A stretch of DNA of 43,647 nucleotides from an uncultured Gammaproteobacteria bacterium (GTDB lineage Bacteria > Pseudomonadota > Gammaproteobacteria > PS1 > Pseudothioglobaceae), in contig CACDVH010000012.1 in the NCBI GenBank assembly GCA_902556205.1, positions 1 to 43,647 of the forward strand, given 5' to 3'. Numbering within the stretch: position 1 is the stretch's first letter; the number at the start of each line of letters is the position of its first letter. Both the position numbers and the translations under genes were made by a program. The notes under the pieces were generated by a model. That model did not search any database. It was not told the origin of the DNA and saw only the letters and a program-made list of their open reading frames with translations. This document shows positions 8,407-17,405 of this stretch, one piece after another.

Positions 8407-10140
8407 TTAGTTGCATTCATCAAAAACAAGTGCCTGACATTTCTCACACTTAGTTTTATCAAGGCGATCATACACCTCACGAATAGCTTCTGATTTAGAG
8501 TCAAAGAAATTTTCTCTACCTATCTCATTTACAAAGTTAACTCTCTCCATAAAGTCCATAGTTTGTGTCTTAACTGCTACAAAATAGATGCTTCCATTTT
8601 TTGCTTTTAGGCGTTTATTTTCTATCAAGAGGGCTTCAATTCCAGCGAGGTCAATAAAGTTTACTCCACTAGCAACAACTAAAATGTGGTAGATTCTTTG
8701 ATTATCCACAATCCTACTAATTTGTTTTTGTATATGGTTTATTGAACCAAAATAAATCGACATATCAATACGAATTATCTTCAGCTGTGGGCACTGAACG
8801 AGTGGGGCTTTCCTAATGCTTTGTAAGCGCCTATCGCCCTCGCCTGGGGGAGTTGCGAATGCCAATGTATGAACATCAGGTGTTGACGTTTTGGCGATAA
8901 AGAGCATTAATGATAAAAGCACACCTAGATAAATCGCAAACTCCAATTCAAATAAAAGAGTCGCGAGAAATGTAGCAGTGAATATGACGCTTTCAGATTT
9001 ACTATACTTGAAGGTTTTTTTGATATTTTTGAAATCAACTAAGTTATAGGCTACTAGAAGAATAACACCAGCCATTGCTGCTAGTGGCAAATACCTAATG
9101 AGTGGAGCAACCAAAAGCACAATTAAAATCAAAAAAATTGCTGCAAGAATGGCTGATAAGGGGGTTCTTGCACCAGCTTCAAAATTGACCCCAGATCTTG
9201 TAAATGACCCAGAGGAGGCGTAACTCGATAGAAAGCTTCCAACAATATTAGAAGCGCCTTGTCCAATAAATTCCTGATTCGCATCAATTCTTTGGTTAGA
9301 TTTTGTCGCAATTGATCTGCCAATTGAAGAGGCTTCTATAAGCCCCAAAAGAGCAATAGCGAACGCCTCTGGAGCAAGGGATTTAAGCGATCCCAGAGAA
9401 AAGTCAGGTGCTGATAATGGAGGCAAATAGGCAGGCATCGCACCAACAGTTTTAATGCTGTCAGTGAAATTACCTAAATAAAAAGCCAGAACTCCTCCAA
9501 CTAGCATCCCTATGAGAAGATTGGGATATTTTGGTCTTATAACTTTGACAAAAATAGCGCTAAACAAAGTGCCCAAGCCTACTATCAAAAGAAAAAAATC
9601 GAATTCTGCAGCACCCCAATACAAATCAAACCAGGTATGAATAAAATCCTCCCCCCTTGGAATTTCAATTCCTACAATGTAGGGGATTTGGCTACTTGCG
9701 ATCAAAAGTGCTGCGCCAGCAGTAAAACCTATGACTACATTGTGAGAGACAAAGTTAATTAAAAGTCCAAATTTGGCGAGGCCAAAGACAAGCTGGTAGA
9801 CTCCAGCTAAGAAAGTTAGAGTCAATGCCAAAGAAACGAACTCTTCACTGCCTGGAGTGGCATATTTACTAACCGCAGCGAAGACAACAATCGAAATTGC
9901 CGTTGTTGGGCCAGAAACAAGATGAAAGGAAGAGCCAAAAAGTGCGGCAATGATAGGCACAACCATTGCAGTATAGAGACCATACTCTGGAGGCATTCCA
10001 GCAATGGTAGCAAAGGCAACACTTTGCGGCAGAACAATAATAGCACCTGTTAGTCCAGCGAAAAAATCAGCCTTAATTGTCTCCAGAGTAGTCAGTCGAA
10101 ACCAAACTATAAAAGGAAAAATTTTCGCTAACTGATTCAT
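8407..10140 (-). CDS. SulP family inorganic anion transporter with STAS domain
   Basis: SulP proteins carry sulfate, bicarbonate or other anions across the inner membrane. The 577-residue protein begins with a soluble stretch, then a Sulfate_transp core of many hydrophobic helices with the signature PQSVAFATIAGMPPEYGLYTA near residues 38-58. A C-terminal STAS domain (about residues 435-550) follows. The last residues hold three cysteines (Cys565, Cys568, Cys576) in a C-x2-C-x7-C pattern. It lies 3 kb from sat-aprMBA on the other strand; in a sulfur oxidiser it could move sulfate out or take up bicarbonate, and the sequence does not decide between these. Confidence 0.92.
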   Translation of the reverse strand: MNQLAKIFPFIVWFRLTTLETIKADFFAGLTGAIIVLPQSVAFATIAGMPPEYGLYTAMVVPIIAALFGSSFHLVSGPTTAISIVVFAAVSKYATPGSEEFVSLALTLTFLAGVYQLVFGLAKFGLLINFVSHNVVIGFTAGAALLIASSQIPYIVGIEIPRGEDFIHTWFDLYWGAAEFDFFLLIVGLGTLFSAIFVKVIRPKYPNLLIGMLVGGVLAFYLGNFTDSIKTVGAMPAYLPPLSAPDFSLGSLKSLAPEAFAIALLGLIEASSIGRSIATKSNQRIDANQEFIGQGASNIVGSFLSSYASSGSFTRSGVNFEAGARTPLSAILAAIFLILIVLLVAPLIRYLPLAAMAGVILLVAYNLVDFKNIKKTFKYSKSESVIFTATFLATLLFELEFAIYLGVLLSLMLFIAKTSTPDVHTLAFATPPGEGDRRLQSIRKAPLVQCPQLKIIRIDMSIYFGSINHIQKQISRIVDNQRIYHILVVASGVNFIDLAGIEALLIENKRLKAKNGSIYFVAVKTQTMDFMERVNFVNEIGRENFFDSKSEAIREVYDRLDKTKCEKCQALVFDECN

Positions 10141-10244
10141 AAAGTTTAAGGTCTAAAAGTGCTTGATTCTAGTGGGACGTAGATTATATAGTAATTCCAA
10201 TCAGCATTTAGAGCAGGAAAAATATTAATTCATTTTGAGACATA

Positions 10245-10562
10245 TTAGATTTGTACAAAAAACATATATGCCGCTGTACCTGCAACAATACTTAATAATG
10301 CATTTCGTTTATAAACTTGAAAGCCAATCGTTATAGCGAGTGCAATCAAAGTATAAATGAGCTCATAGGATTGGTCATTGATATCTTTCAACATGTAGAC
10401 AACAAGAATCATCATAACCATAGGTGGTGTACTTTTGGCAACATAGTTGAGTATTGAGCTTTCTCTACCAGGACTGAACAGAACGAAAGGAATGAGCCTT
10501 GTAAAGTAAGTCGACAAAGCCATCACAATTATGACGATGATGAGGTAATCTAATTCATTCAT
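10245..10562 (-). CDS. azlD: AzlD-like branched-chain amino acid transport subunit
   Basis: A small 105-residue membrane protein with about four hydrophobic helices, starting MNELDYLIIVIIVMALSTY and containing the LIPFVLF segment near residue 24. AzlD-type proteins work with AzlC in export of branched-chain amino acids. It overlaps the end of azlC by 4 bases (ATGA), so the two are translationally coupled and likely form one complex. Confidence 0.88.
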   Translation of the reverse strand: MNELDYLIIVIIVMALSTYFTRLIPFVLFSPGRESSILNYVAKSTPPMVMMILVVYMLKDINDQSYELIYTLIALAITIGFQVYKRNALLSIVAGTAAYMFFVQI

Positions 10563-11230
10563 GATTGAGAGCCCTTTATTAAACGCATAAATACGATTGA
10601 TGCAATTGAAATCATAATGGCAGTGAGCAACATATGATTTATAAAAAACACTAGGGCAATAATAGATGAGATGAAGCCAACAATAAACGGTAGTAATCTT
10701 CTAACGATTATCCATTGCTCGATTAACAAAACTACAAATAAAGCTGTTGCTGCAAACTCCATTCCATCAGTATTAAAGGTCAGAACATCTGCGAGTATTG
10801 CGCCAATGGTGCATCCCAAAACCCAATAAAATTGAGCAAATAGAGTAATGTATAGATAGTAGCGCTCTTTTATAAAACCATCTGGAACTTTGATTGTTGT
10901 AAGTAAAGCATAGGTTTCATCTGTCATTCCAAAAATTAAATACAGCTTTCTAATATTCCAATTTCCAAAACTTTCTAGAAATGAAAGGCCATAAAACATA
11001 TGCCTTGAATTTAGAAAAAAAGTTGACATCGCAATTTCAACTACGCCTAGGCCAGCAGATAAAAAGCCAATGGCCATAAATTGTGCTGCCCCTGCATAAA
11101 CAATAATTCCCATAAGAGATGCGAAATACCACGGATATCCAAGGTCTTGAAATAACAGCCCAAATGCTATGCCCAAAGGAACAAAGCCAAACATAATTGG
11201 CAAAGAAATTTTAACTGCTGATCGAACCAT
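10559..11230 (-). CDS. azlC: AzlC family branched-chain amino acid exporter
   Basis: The larger subunit of an AzlCD-type exporter, 223 residues. The N-terminal FGFVPLGIAFGLLFQDLG and GAAQFMAIGF segments and the central LNSRHMFYGLSF motif are typical of the family. It has about six to seven membrane helices. It heads a two-gene minus-strand unit that is divergent from sat across 228 bases. No Lrp-type regulator is adjacent, although AzlCD genes are often linked to one; the only Lrp/AsnC gene in the window lies 19 kb away. Confidence 0.9.
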   Translation of the reverse strand: MVRSAVKISLPIMFGFVPLGIAFGLLFQDLGYPWYFASLMGIIVYAGAAQFMAIGFLSAGLGVVEIAMSTFFLNSRHMFYGLSFLESFGNWNIRKLYLIFGMTDETYALLTTIKVPDGFIKERYYLYITLFAQFYWVLGCTIGAILADVLTFNTDGMEFAATALFVVLLIEQWIIVRRLLPFIVGFISSIIALVFFINHMLLTAIMISIASIVFMRLIKGSQS

Positions 11231-11458
11231 ACTAAAGATTTATAATCTATTTAAAATCAAAAACCACTAAAATTAAAACAAAAAATAATTAAAGATATAT
11301 ATTAATTCATGTATACTTTTTTTTCAAGAAAATGAGTACGAATATGTATCAAATTTTAATTGTTATATTTTCAGAATTAAACCTATGATAACATATCACT
11401 AACTCATGTATATGAGTAAGATAACTCTGCAAATTGATTACAAAATTACTTTAAACCT
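11231..11458. promoter_or_regulatory. Intergenic control region between azlC and sat
   Basis: A 228-base, very AT-rich divergent region. It contains the inverted repeat ACTCAT-GTAT-ATGAGT (11402-11417), 41 bases before the sat start. The segment TCATGTATA also occurs at 11307-11315, and ATGAGT occurs at 11332-11337, so the same half-site appears repeatedly. No convincing -35/-10 pair and no Shine-Dalgarno for sat were found. Confidence 0.4.
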
Positions 11459-12664
11459 ATGCCCAATCTTGTTCCACCTCATGGTAGCAAAAATCTAAAG
11501 CTACTTGCCTTAAATGCTCATGAAGCACTTCAGGAGAAGAATAGGTCTGAAACGCTAACTAAAGTTATTTGCACCTCAAGGGAATTTGGTGATTTAATTA
11601 TGTTTGGTATTGGAGGTTTTACTCCTCTTGAAGGTTTTATGAATAAAGCTGACTGGCTCAATGTTTGTAAACATATGGCTTTAGAAAATGGTACTTTTTG
11701 GCCAATTCCAATTACCCTATCAACTGATGACGATGAAATCGAAGAAGGCCAGGAGGTTGCAATTGTTTATGAAAAAACGAATGAGACAATTGCCACAATG
11801 CAGGTTTCAGAAAAATATACAATTGACAAAGAATTAGAATGTAAAGAGGTATTTAAAACCACAAACACGGATCACCCAGGAGTCGCAATAGTGATGTCCC
11901 AGGGAAAATATAATATTGCAGGCAAAGTAAAAGTTATTTCTGATGGAGGCTTTCCTGAACAATATGGTGAGCTTTATATGACGCCATCAGAAACTCGCTC
12001 CTATTTTGAGGAGAAAGGCTGGTCTACCATAGCAGCTTTTCAGACTAGAAATCCAATGCATCGTTCACATGAATATCTGGCTAAGATAGCTATTGAAACA
12101 TGTGATGGAGTTATGATTCATGCTAATTTAGGTGAACTCAAGCCTGGTGATATACCAGCAGAAGTTCGCACAAAAGCTATAACTGCTTTGGTCGAAAACT
12201 ACTTTGTAAAAGACACAATTTTGCAATCAGGATTTCCATTAGATATGAGGTATGCAGGCCCAAGAGAAGCCCTTCTGCATGCACTATTTAGACAAAACTA
12301 TGGGTGCTCCCATCAAATTGTTGGAAGAGATCATGCTGGTGTTGGTGATTATTATGGCCCATTTGATGCTCATAATATTTTTGACGAAATTGATAATGGC
12401 TTAATCACAAAACCATTAAAGATAGATTGGACATTTTGGTGTGATAAATGTTCTGGCATGGCAAGTATGAAAACATGCCCCCATAAACAAGAAGATAGGC
12501 TTTTAATTTCTGGTACAAAACTTAGATATTTACTCAGTGAAAACGAAGAAGTTCCAGAAAACTTTTCAAGGCCAGAGGTATTAAAAATTCTTCAAAAGTA
12601 TTACGCAGGATTAAAGGAGAGTGAAAAAGTCAAAGTTGAACTTAAAGGGCATTCTGCAAAATAG
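11459..12664 (+). CDS. sat: Sulfate adenylyltransferase (ATP sulfurylase), dissimilatory type
   Basis: Homo-oligomeric ATP sulfurylase. In sulfur oxidisers it runs APS plus pyrophosphate to ATP plus sulfate. The 401-residue protein has the nucleotide-binding [13 protein letters not shown] motif near residue 195, which includes the HxxH-type pair, and [17 protein letters not shown] near residue 289. A Cys-rich segment ([15 protein letters not shown]) lies near residue 325, as in dissimilatory Sat, where such cysteines bind zinc. There is no APS kinase domain. It precedes aprM-aprB-aprA by 168 bases on the same strand, so together they form the sulfite-to-sulfate branch. Confidence 0.96.
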   Translation: MPNLVPPHGSKNLKLLALNAHEALQEKNRSETLTKVICTSREFGDLIMFGIGGFTPLEGFMNKADWLNVCKHMALENGTFWPIPITLSTDDDEIEEGQEVAIVYEKTNETIATMQVSEKYTIDKELECKEVFKTTNTDHPGVAIVMSQGKYNIAGKVKVISDGGFPEQYGELYMTPSETRSYFEEKGWSTIAAFQTRNPMHRSHEYLAKIAIETCDGVMIHANLGELKPGDIPAEVRTKAITALVENYFVKDTILQSGFPLDMRYAGPREALLHALFRQNYGCSHQIVGRDHAGVGDYYGPFDAHNIFDEIDNGLITKPLKIDWTFWCDKCSGMASMKTCPHKQEDRLLISGTKLRYLLSENEEVPENFSRPEVLKILQKYYAGLKESEKVKVELKGHSAK

Positions 12665-12832
12665 ATAGATATGAAAAATTATGAAAAAAACTGGTCCATT
12701 AGTTCTGAGTTTTCTGGTTCTATAAAATTCACACTTTTAATTCAGGTTTCTTCTACAATTGCACGCTCGGAAATGTAGTGCATTTAATTTGAAAATAATA
12801 TATTTGTAAGACAATTTAAAAAAGGAAAAATA

Positions 12833-13627
12833 ATGATATCAATAAACCCATTTTCTGAAATAGGAACTTTCATCCCCTCTTTTGTAATGCAGACATATGT
12901 AGTTGCTATGTTTCTTCTAGTCATTGGTGCAACCATCTTTGATGTCATTCATAAAAAAAGTGCAAAGTACTTTTTTAACAACTCAATAAAAGCTAAAAAA
13001 TCTGCTACAAGAACTGTGGGTTCTGGAGAAAAAGCCTCTTTAGCTTTCAAAACTGCAACCAATGAGGTACTTACTTCCTCAGAATTTTGCAGCACTAGAA
13101 GAAGGCTAGCGCATCTTCTAACAATGTATGGCTTCGTTTTGTTCGTGATAGCAACTGCTGTCATGATTTTTTCATACTCAGCCCCTAACTCTATGACGCC
13201 TACTATTTGGCCATTAATGTGGCATTTAGGCGCTGCAATGCTTTGCCTTGGTGGATATTGGTTCTGGTTCTTTATTAGAGTTGATGTTGCTGCTGAAGGC
13301 AACAAGTGGTACAGAGTGATGAAAGCAGACTTGTTTGTTCTCTCTCTAATCGCGATGGCAACCTTTGCACTAGTTTGGTCTTATCTTCAGTCAAGCCAGG
13401 TTGCTATTTGGCAAACTTTATTTTTTGGGCTTTTTATTATTTCAAGTACTGTTCTTTTTGGTGGAGTGCTTTGGTCTAAATTTGCTCACATGTTTTATAA
13501 GCCCGCTGCTGCTTATCAAAAAAGGGTTACTAAGGCAGACGGCTCAAGAGAGAATCTTCCAGAGCCTGCCGACTTGCCAGAGAAATTTGGCCTAGGAATC
13601 AAGCGTGAAGCACCACGTCACTATTAA
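12833..13627 (+). CDS. aprM: APS reductase membrane anchor AprM
   Basis: A 264-residue inner-membrane protein proposed to pass electrons from AprBA to the quinone pool where QmoABC is lacking. Five or so hydrophobic helices are visible, roughly at residues 19-38, 95-117, 122-144, 160-180 and 188-210, separated by a basic loop at 40-85. The C-terminal 45 residues are hydrophilic. The start has a good AAGGA box. The position directly ahead of aprB with a 22-base gap, and the length, match the aprM-aprB-aprA arrangement known from SUP05-type bacteria and Allochromatium. Confidence 0.9.
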   Translation: MISINPFSEIGTFIPSFVMQTYVVAMFLLVIGATIFDVIHKKSAKYFFNNSIKAKKSATRTVGSGEKASLAFKTATNEVLTSSEFCSTRRRLAHLLTMYGFVLFVIATAVMIFSYSAPNSMTPTIWPLMWHLGAAMLCLGGYWFWFFIRVDVAAEGNKWYRVMKADLFVLSLIAMATFALVWSYLQSSQVAIWQTLFFGLFIISSTVLFGGVLWSKFAHMFYKPAAAYQKRVTKADGSRENLPEPADLPEKFGLGIKREAPRHY

Positions 13628-13649
13628 TTAATTTTTCGGAGAAAATATT

Positions 13650-14120
13650 ATGCCAACATTTGTATACATGACTCGATGCGATGGATGCGGACACTGCGTA
13701 GATATCTGCCCATCAGATATTATGCACATTGATAAAACTATTCGTCGTGCTGTTAACATTGAACCAAATATGTGCTGGGAATGCTACTCATGTGTAAAAG
13801 CATGCCCTCAAAATGCTATTGATGCGAGAGGTTATACTGATTTTGCACCTCTCGGTCATAGCGTTAGAGTTCTTCGTGAAGAAGAAAAAGGAACAATCTC
13901 TTGGAAAATAAAATTTAGGGATGGAAGAGAGAAAAACTTCCTCTCTCCAATAACGACCCAACCTTGGGGTGAGAAAATTCCTAAACTTGGCGAACTTGAA
14001 GTTCCAGACCAAGAAGCTCTTAACTCACAGTTGCTATGCTTTGAGCCAGATGCTCTTAATGTTGAAACGGGTTTACCTGTCATCAGCAAGGACAAGCTTA
14101 AAGAGGGAGTTTACTACTAA
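13650..14120 (+). CDS. aprB: Adenylylsulfate reductase beta subunit
   Basis: The iron-sulfur subunit of APS reductase, which relays electrons between the FAD of AprA and the membrane. The 156-residue product has two [4Fe-4S] motifs: Cys10, 13, 16, 20 (CDGCGHCVDIC) and Cys42, 45, 48, 52 (CWECYSCVKAC). The remainder forms the tail that wraps AprA. A GGAG Shine-Dalgarno precedes the ATG. The stop codon shares one base with the aprA start (TAATG), so translation is coupled. Confidence 0.98.
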   Translation: MPTFVYMTRCDGCGHCVDICPSDIMHIDKTIRRAVNIEPNMCWECYSCVKACPQNAIDARGYTDFAPLGHSVRVLREEEKGTISWKIKFRDGREKNFLSPITTQPWGEKIPKLGELEVPDQEALNSQLLCFEPDALNVETGLPVISKDKLKEGVYY

Positions 14121-15955
14121 TGGCGAAGAGAAAAACTGTTTGGGAAGATTGTGACATTCTAGTTGTAGGTGGAGGTATGGCTGGTACTGGTGCAGCATAC
14201 GAAGCAAGGTACTGGGGCCGTGACATGAGAATCATATGTGCTGAAAAAGCAAACATAGATCGAAGCGGAGCTGTAGCTCAAGGTCTATATGCAATTAACT
14301 GCTACATGGGAATGCAGTGGGATGAGAATCAGCCTGAAGATCACGTGAGATATGCAAGAAATGATCTAATGGGATTAGTACGAGAAGACCTTGCTTTTGA
14401 TATGGCTCGTCATGTTGACTCAGCTGTTCATAAGTTCGAAGAATGGGGACTGCCCATAATGAGAAATGAAGAAACTGGTCGTTATCAGCGTGAAGGTAAA
14501 TGGCAAATCATGATTCATGGTGAGAGCTACAAGCCAATTGTTGCGGAAGCAGCTCGTAAGTCAGTAGATAAAATTTACAACAGAATTATGGTTACTCATC
14601 TTTTGATGGATGAGTCTAAAGAAAATCGAGTAGGCGGGGCTGTAGGATTTAATTGTCGTACTGGTGATTATCATGTTTTCAGAGCAAAAGCAGTAATTGT
14701 TGGTGCAGGCGGTGCTTCTCATATCTTTAAGCCTAGATCAGTGGGTGAAGGAATGGGTAGAACTTGGTATGCCCCATGGAGTAGTGGATCAGCATATGCA
14801 TTACCAATTCAAGTTGGTGCAAAAATGACTCAGATGGAGAACCGAATTGTATTAACTCGCTTTAAGGATGGATATGGTCCAGTTGGAGCTTACTTTCTTC
14901 ATCTTAAAACCTACACTCAAAATACCTATGGTGAGGAATACGAATCAAAATGGTATGAGCATACCAAGGCAATGGTTGGAGAATATATTGACCATACGCC
15001 AACTCCTACATGCCTGAGAAACCATGCATTTATCGAAGAGGTAAAAGCTGGAAGAGGCCCAATCCATATGGTCACAATGGAGGCCTTTCAAGACCCGCAT
15101 CTAGAGGTTATTGGATGGGAAAACTTTTTGGGAATGACCGTAGGACAAGCTGTTGTCTGGGCATCTCAAAACATTGACCCTAAGTATACAAACCCTGAAT
15201 TAACTACTTCTGAGCCTTATGTCATGGGTTCACATGCCACCTGTTCTGGAGCATGGGTCAGTGGTCCTGAAGATATCTCACCTCCAGAATATTTCTGGGG
15301 TTATAACAGAATGCTTACTGTTGAAGGTCTATTTGGAGCGGGTGATACTGTTGGCGGTACTGCTCATAAATTCTCATCTGGCTCATTTACTGAAGGCAGA
15401 ATTGCTGCTAAAGCAGCAGTTAAATATATTCAGGATCTTGGTGATGAAAAAATTCAGGTCAGCAATAAGCAGTGTGATGATCTTAAAGAGATTATTTTTA
15501 AACCTCTTGAAAACTATACAGTTGGACGCAATGAGATTACAGCTGGAACAGTTTCACCAAGTTACTTATTACCTATTCAAGGACTTCAACGCCTTGAAAA
15601 AATCATGGATGAGTATGTTGGTGGTATCAGTGTTAACTATATGACTAACGGTAACCTTCTCAAAAAAGGTATCGAGTTACTTGGCATTCTTCAAGAAGAC
15701 CTTGAGCATATTGGTGCTGAAGATTTACACCAACTCATGAGAGGATGGGAGCTGAAGCATCGTACCATTACTTCAGAATGTGTTGCACAACACACTCTAT
15801 TTCGTGAAGAAACTCGCTGGCCAGGTTATTACTACAGAGGAGATCATATGAAATTAGATGACGACAATTGGCATTGCCTAACTGTATCTAGACGTGATCC
15901 CAAATCTGGTGAATGGACAATGGAAAAAGCACCGCTTTACCATATAGTTGATTAA
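14120..15955 (+). CDS. aprA: Adenylylsulfate reductase alpha subunit
   Basis: The catalytic flavoprotein of APS reductase, running sulfite plus AMP to APS in sulfur oxidisers. The 611-residue protein has the FAD-binding Rossmann motif DILVVGGGMAGTGAAYEA at residues 10-27 and belongs to the fumarate reductase flavoprotein fold. The segments GAVAQGLYAINCYMG, VGEGMGRTWYAPWSSGSAYA and GDTVGGTAHKFSSGSFTEGR are characteristic of AprA. The cytoplasmic heterodimer with AprB should dock on AprM. The operon is closed by a terminator 22 bases downstream. Confidence 0.98.
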   Translation: MAKRKTVWEDCDILVVGGGMAGTGAAYEARYWGRDMRIICAEKANIDRSGAVAQGLYAINCYMGMQWDENQPEDHVRYARNDLMGLVREDLAFDMARHVDSAVHKFEEWGLPIMRNEETGRYQREGKWQIMIHGESYKPIVAEAARKSVDKIYNRIMVTHLLMDESKENRVGGAVGFNCRTGDYHVFRAKAVIVGAGGASHIFKPRSVGEGMGRTWYAPWSSGSAYALPIQVGAKMTQMENRIVLTRFKDGYGPVGAYFLHLKTYTQNTYGEEYESKWYEHTKAMVGEYIDHTPTPTCLRNHAFIEEVKAGRGPIHMVTMEAFQDPHLEVIGWENFLGMTVGQAVVWASQNIDPKYTNPELTTSEPYVMGSHATCSGAWVSGPEDISPPEYFWGYNRMLTVEGLFGAGDTVGGTAHKFSSGSFTEGRIAAKAAVKYIQDLGDEKIQVSNKQCDDLKEIIFKPLENYTVGRNEITAGTVSPSYLLPIQGLQRLEKIMDEYVGGISVNYMTNGNLLKKGIELLGILQEDLEHIGAEDLHQLMRGWELKHRTITSECVAQHTLFREETRWPGYYYRGDHMKLDDDNWHCLTVSRRDPKSGEWTMEKAPLYHIVD

Positions 15956-15976
15956 CCTGATATCTGAAATATTTTA

Positions 15977-16010
15977 AATTGAGGCCTCTTATGAGGTCTC
16001 AATTGTTTTA
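15977..16010 (+). terminator. Terminator of the aprMBA operon
   Basis: AATTGAGGCCTC (15977-15988), loop TTAT and GAGGTCTCAATT (15993-16004) form a 12-base stem with one G-U pair, followed by GTTTTA. It marks the end of the sulfur oxidation unit. Confidence 0.85.
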
Positions 16011-16051
16011 AATAACACTATCTTAGTAAACTTATTTTAAAGGCTTAATAA

Positions 16052-16402
16052 ATGAATCTACTCGACAAAACTGATAAGGAAATTCTCGAAATTGCTGAAC
16101 CAATGTGGGATGATCTCGTTGAATCGTCAAACAAAAGAGACTACCTAGGGTTTATAAAGCACTTCTCAAAAGAGATGCTAATGGGCGCAAATGAAATTGA
16201 AATTGGAAAGCAATGGACTAAGAATAAAGTGCTTTCAAGTTTGTCTATTGAAAGAGAGTTTTTAGGATGCCTTAGAAGGGGTGAGTATATTACGATTCTA
16301 TATAAACAAACTAGTATCGAAGTACCGGGAGAGTTTTTGGGGAGGCTAGTTTTAGGTCTTGAGGAAGATGAAGTCAAAATTTTTGGCGCCACAATTTTTT
16401 AA
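16052..16402 (+). CDS. Small cytoplasmic protein of unknown function
   Basis: I do not recognise the family with confidence. The 116-residue product (MNLLDKTDKEILEIAEPMWD at its start) has no signal peptide and no membrane helix. An alpha-helical first half is followed by a predicted beta-rich second half (GEYITILYKQTSIEVPGEFL, then LGLEEDEVKIFGATIF). That layout recalls NTF2-like or DUF3887-type folds, but this is a guess. It is followed after 9 bases by the FKBP gene, so the two are probably co-transcribed. The terminator before it separates it from aprA. Confidence 0.75.
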   Translation: MNLLDKTDKEILEIAEPMWDDLVESSNKRDYLGFIKHFSKEMLMGANEIEIGKQWTKNKVLSSLSIEREFLGCLRRGEYITILYKQTSIEVPGEFLGRLVLGLEEDEVKIFGATIF

Positions 16403-16411
16403 GATATATTC

Positions 16412-16882
16412 ATGGCTGATACAATTTCTACCAATAAGTATGTTGAATTAACCTATCGGATTATTGATAAATCTAATGGGGAAGTCATTGAGCAAGTCGA
16501 AGATCCTCTGGGATATGTTCAAGGAGACAACACATTATTATTTAACCAAGTAACCAAAGAACTTGAAGGTAAGTCAGTTGGTGATGAGGTTGAAATCGTT
16601 TTAAAAGCTGAAGAAGCTTTTGGCCCGAAGATTGATGAATTAATCTTCACTGATGACATCAATAATGTCCCACTTGAGTACAGATATATTGGTGCTTCAG
16701 TGACAATGCAAAATGACAAGGGTGGAACCAAAGACTTTATTGTCTCCAATATTGAAGACGGAAAACTGACTATTGATGGAAATCATCCACTGGCTGGTAA
16801 GGATATTATTTTTTACGTTGAGGTTTTATCGATCCGTGATGCTACAGCTGATGAAATTATTGAGGGTGGCTCTATAGAGTAA
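16412..16882 (+). CDS. SlyD-like FKBP-type peptidyl-prolyl isomerase
   Basis: A proline isomerase with chaperone activity. The 156-residue product has the split FKBP domain of the SlyD type: residues 6-70 (VELTYRIIDKSNGEVIEQ, then GDEVEIVLKAEEAFGP), an insert-in-flap segment, then DGNHPLAGKDIIFYVEVLSI near residues 122-141. Unlike E. coli SlyD (196 residues) it lacks the His/Cys-rich nickel-binding tail, so a role in hydrogenase metal supply is not supported. It ends 29 bases from the convergent phosphodiesterase gene. Confidence 0.9.
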   Translation: MADTISTNKYVELTYRIIDKSNGEVIEQVEDPLGYVQGDNTLLFNQVTKELEGKSVGDEVEIVLKAEEAFGPKIDELIFTDDINNVPLEYRYIGASVTMQNDKGGTKDFIVSNIEDGKLTIDGNHPLAGKDIIFYVEVLSIRDATADEIIEGGSIE

Positions 16883-16911
16883 TTTTGTTATCAATTAAAA
16901 AAGAAAGATTG

Positions 16912-17403
16912 TTAAATATTAAAAATATCATCAAAAATCTTGGGTTCAATGACCCACTCCTGTTCGCTTTTTATAGTTAGTTTTAAACATTTTGCAGCCC
17001 CATAATTGCGAGTTTTCCCGGCCGAGCCAGGATTTACAACCCAAGTGGACTGGTCTTTGTCAATAACTTGCTTGTGCGTATGGCCATAAACAATCACTTT
17101 GGCATTTGGGTAAGTCTCTCTTAAAGAATCATGGCTTGGCTGAATGTGGCCATGAAGATGTCCATGCTCTATAGCAATATTTCCACCAGGAAGATCTAAG
17201 GATTCAACCTCTCCTAGAGAATTAATATGAATATCATTATTCCCCTTTACTGCAATCATTCTCTGTTTTGGCTGAAGAGCCTTTAAAGAAGCTTCGTCGA
17301 CTATATCTCCTGCGTGAATCACGAAATCACATGCATTCATGAGTTTGATTATTTCAGGATGAATCACCCCATGGGTATCAGAGAGGATGCCTACTTCTAT
17401 CAC
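16912..17403 (-). CDS. YfcE/MJ0936-type metallophosphoesterase
   Basis: A small metal-dependent phosphodiesterase of the calcineurin-like fold, 163 residues. Metal-binding motifs are all present: DTH at residues 9-11 (ILSDTHG), GDIVD near residue 32, GNND near residue 54 (VKGNND), GHLHGH near 80, and VYGHTH near 108. Substrates of the group include bis-p-nitrophenyl phosphate in vitro; the natural one is unknown. It follows argG with only 2 bases between and is the last gene of the six-gene minus-strand block. Confidence 0.9.
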   Translation of the reverse strand: MIEVGILSDTHGVIHPEIIKLMNACDFVIHAGDIVDEASLKALQPKQRMIAVKGNNDIHINSLGEVESLDLPGGNIAIEHGHLHGHIQPSHDSLRETYPNAKVIVYGHTHKQVIDKDQSTWVVNPGSAGKTRNYGAAKCLKLTIKSEQEWVIEPKIFDDIFNI

Positions 17404-17405
17404 TT

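Noticed and set aside
12671-12778. A 35-codon open frame between sat and aprM (MKNYEKNWSI at its start)
   Set aside because: It has no Shine-Dalgarno, no recognisable composition or motif, and the region is more easily read as a leader or promoter zone; it is too short to support without comparison.
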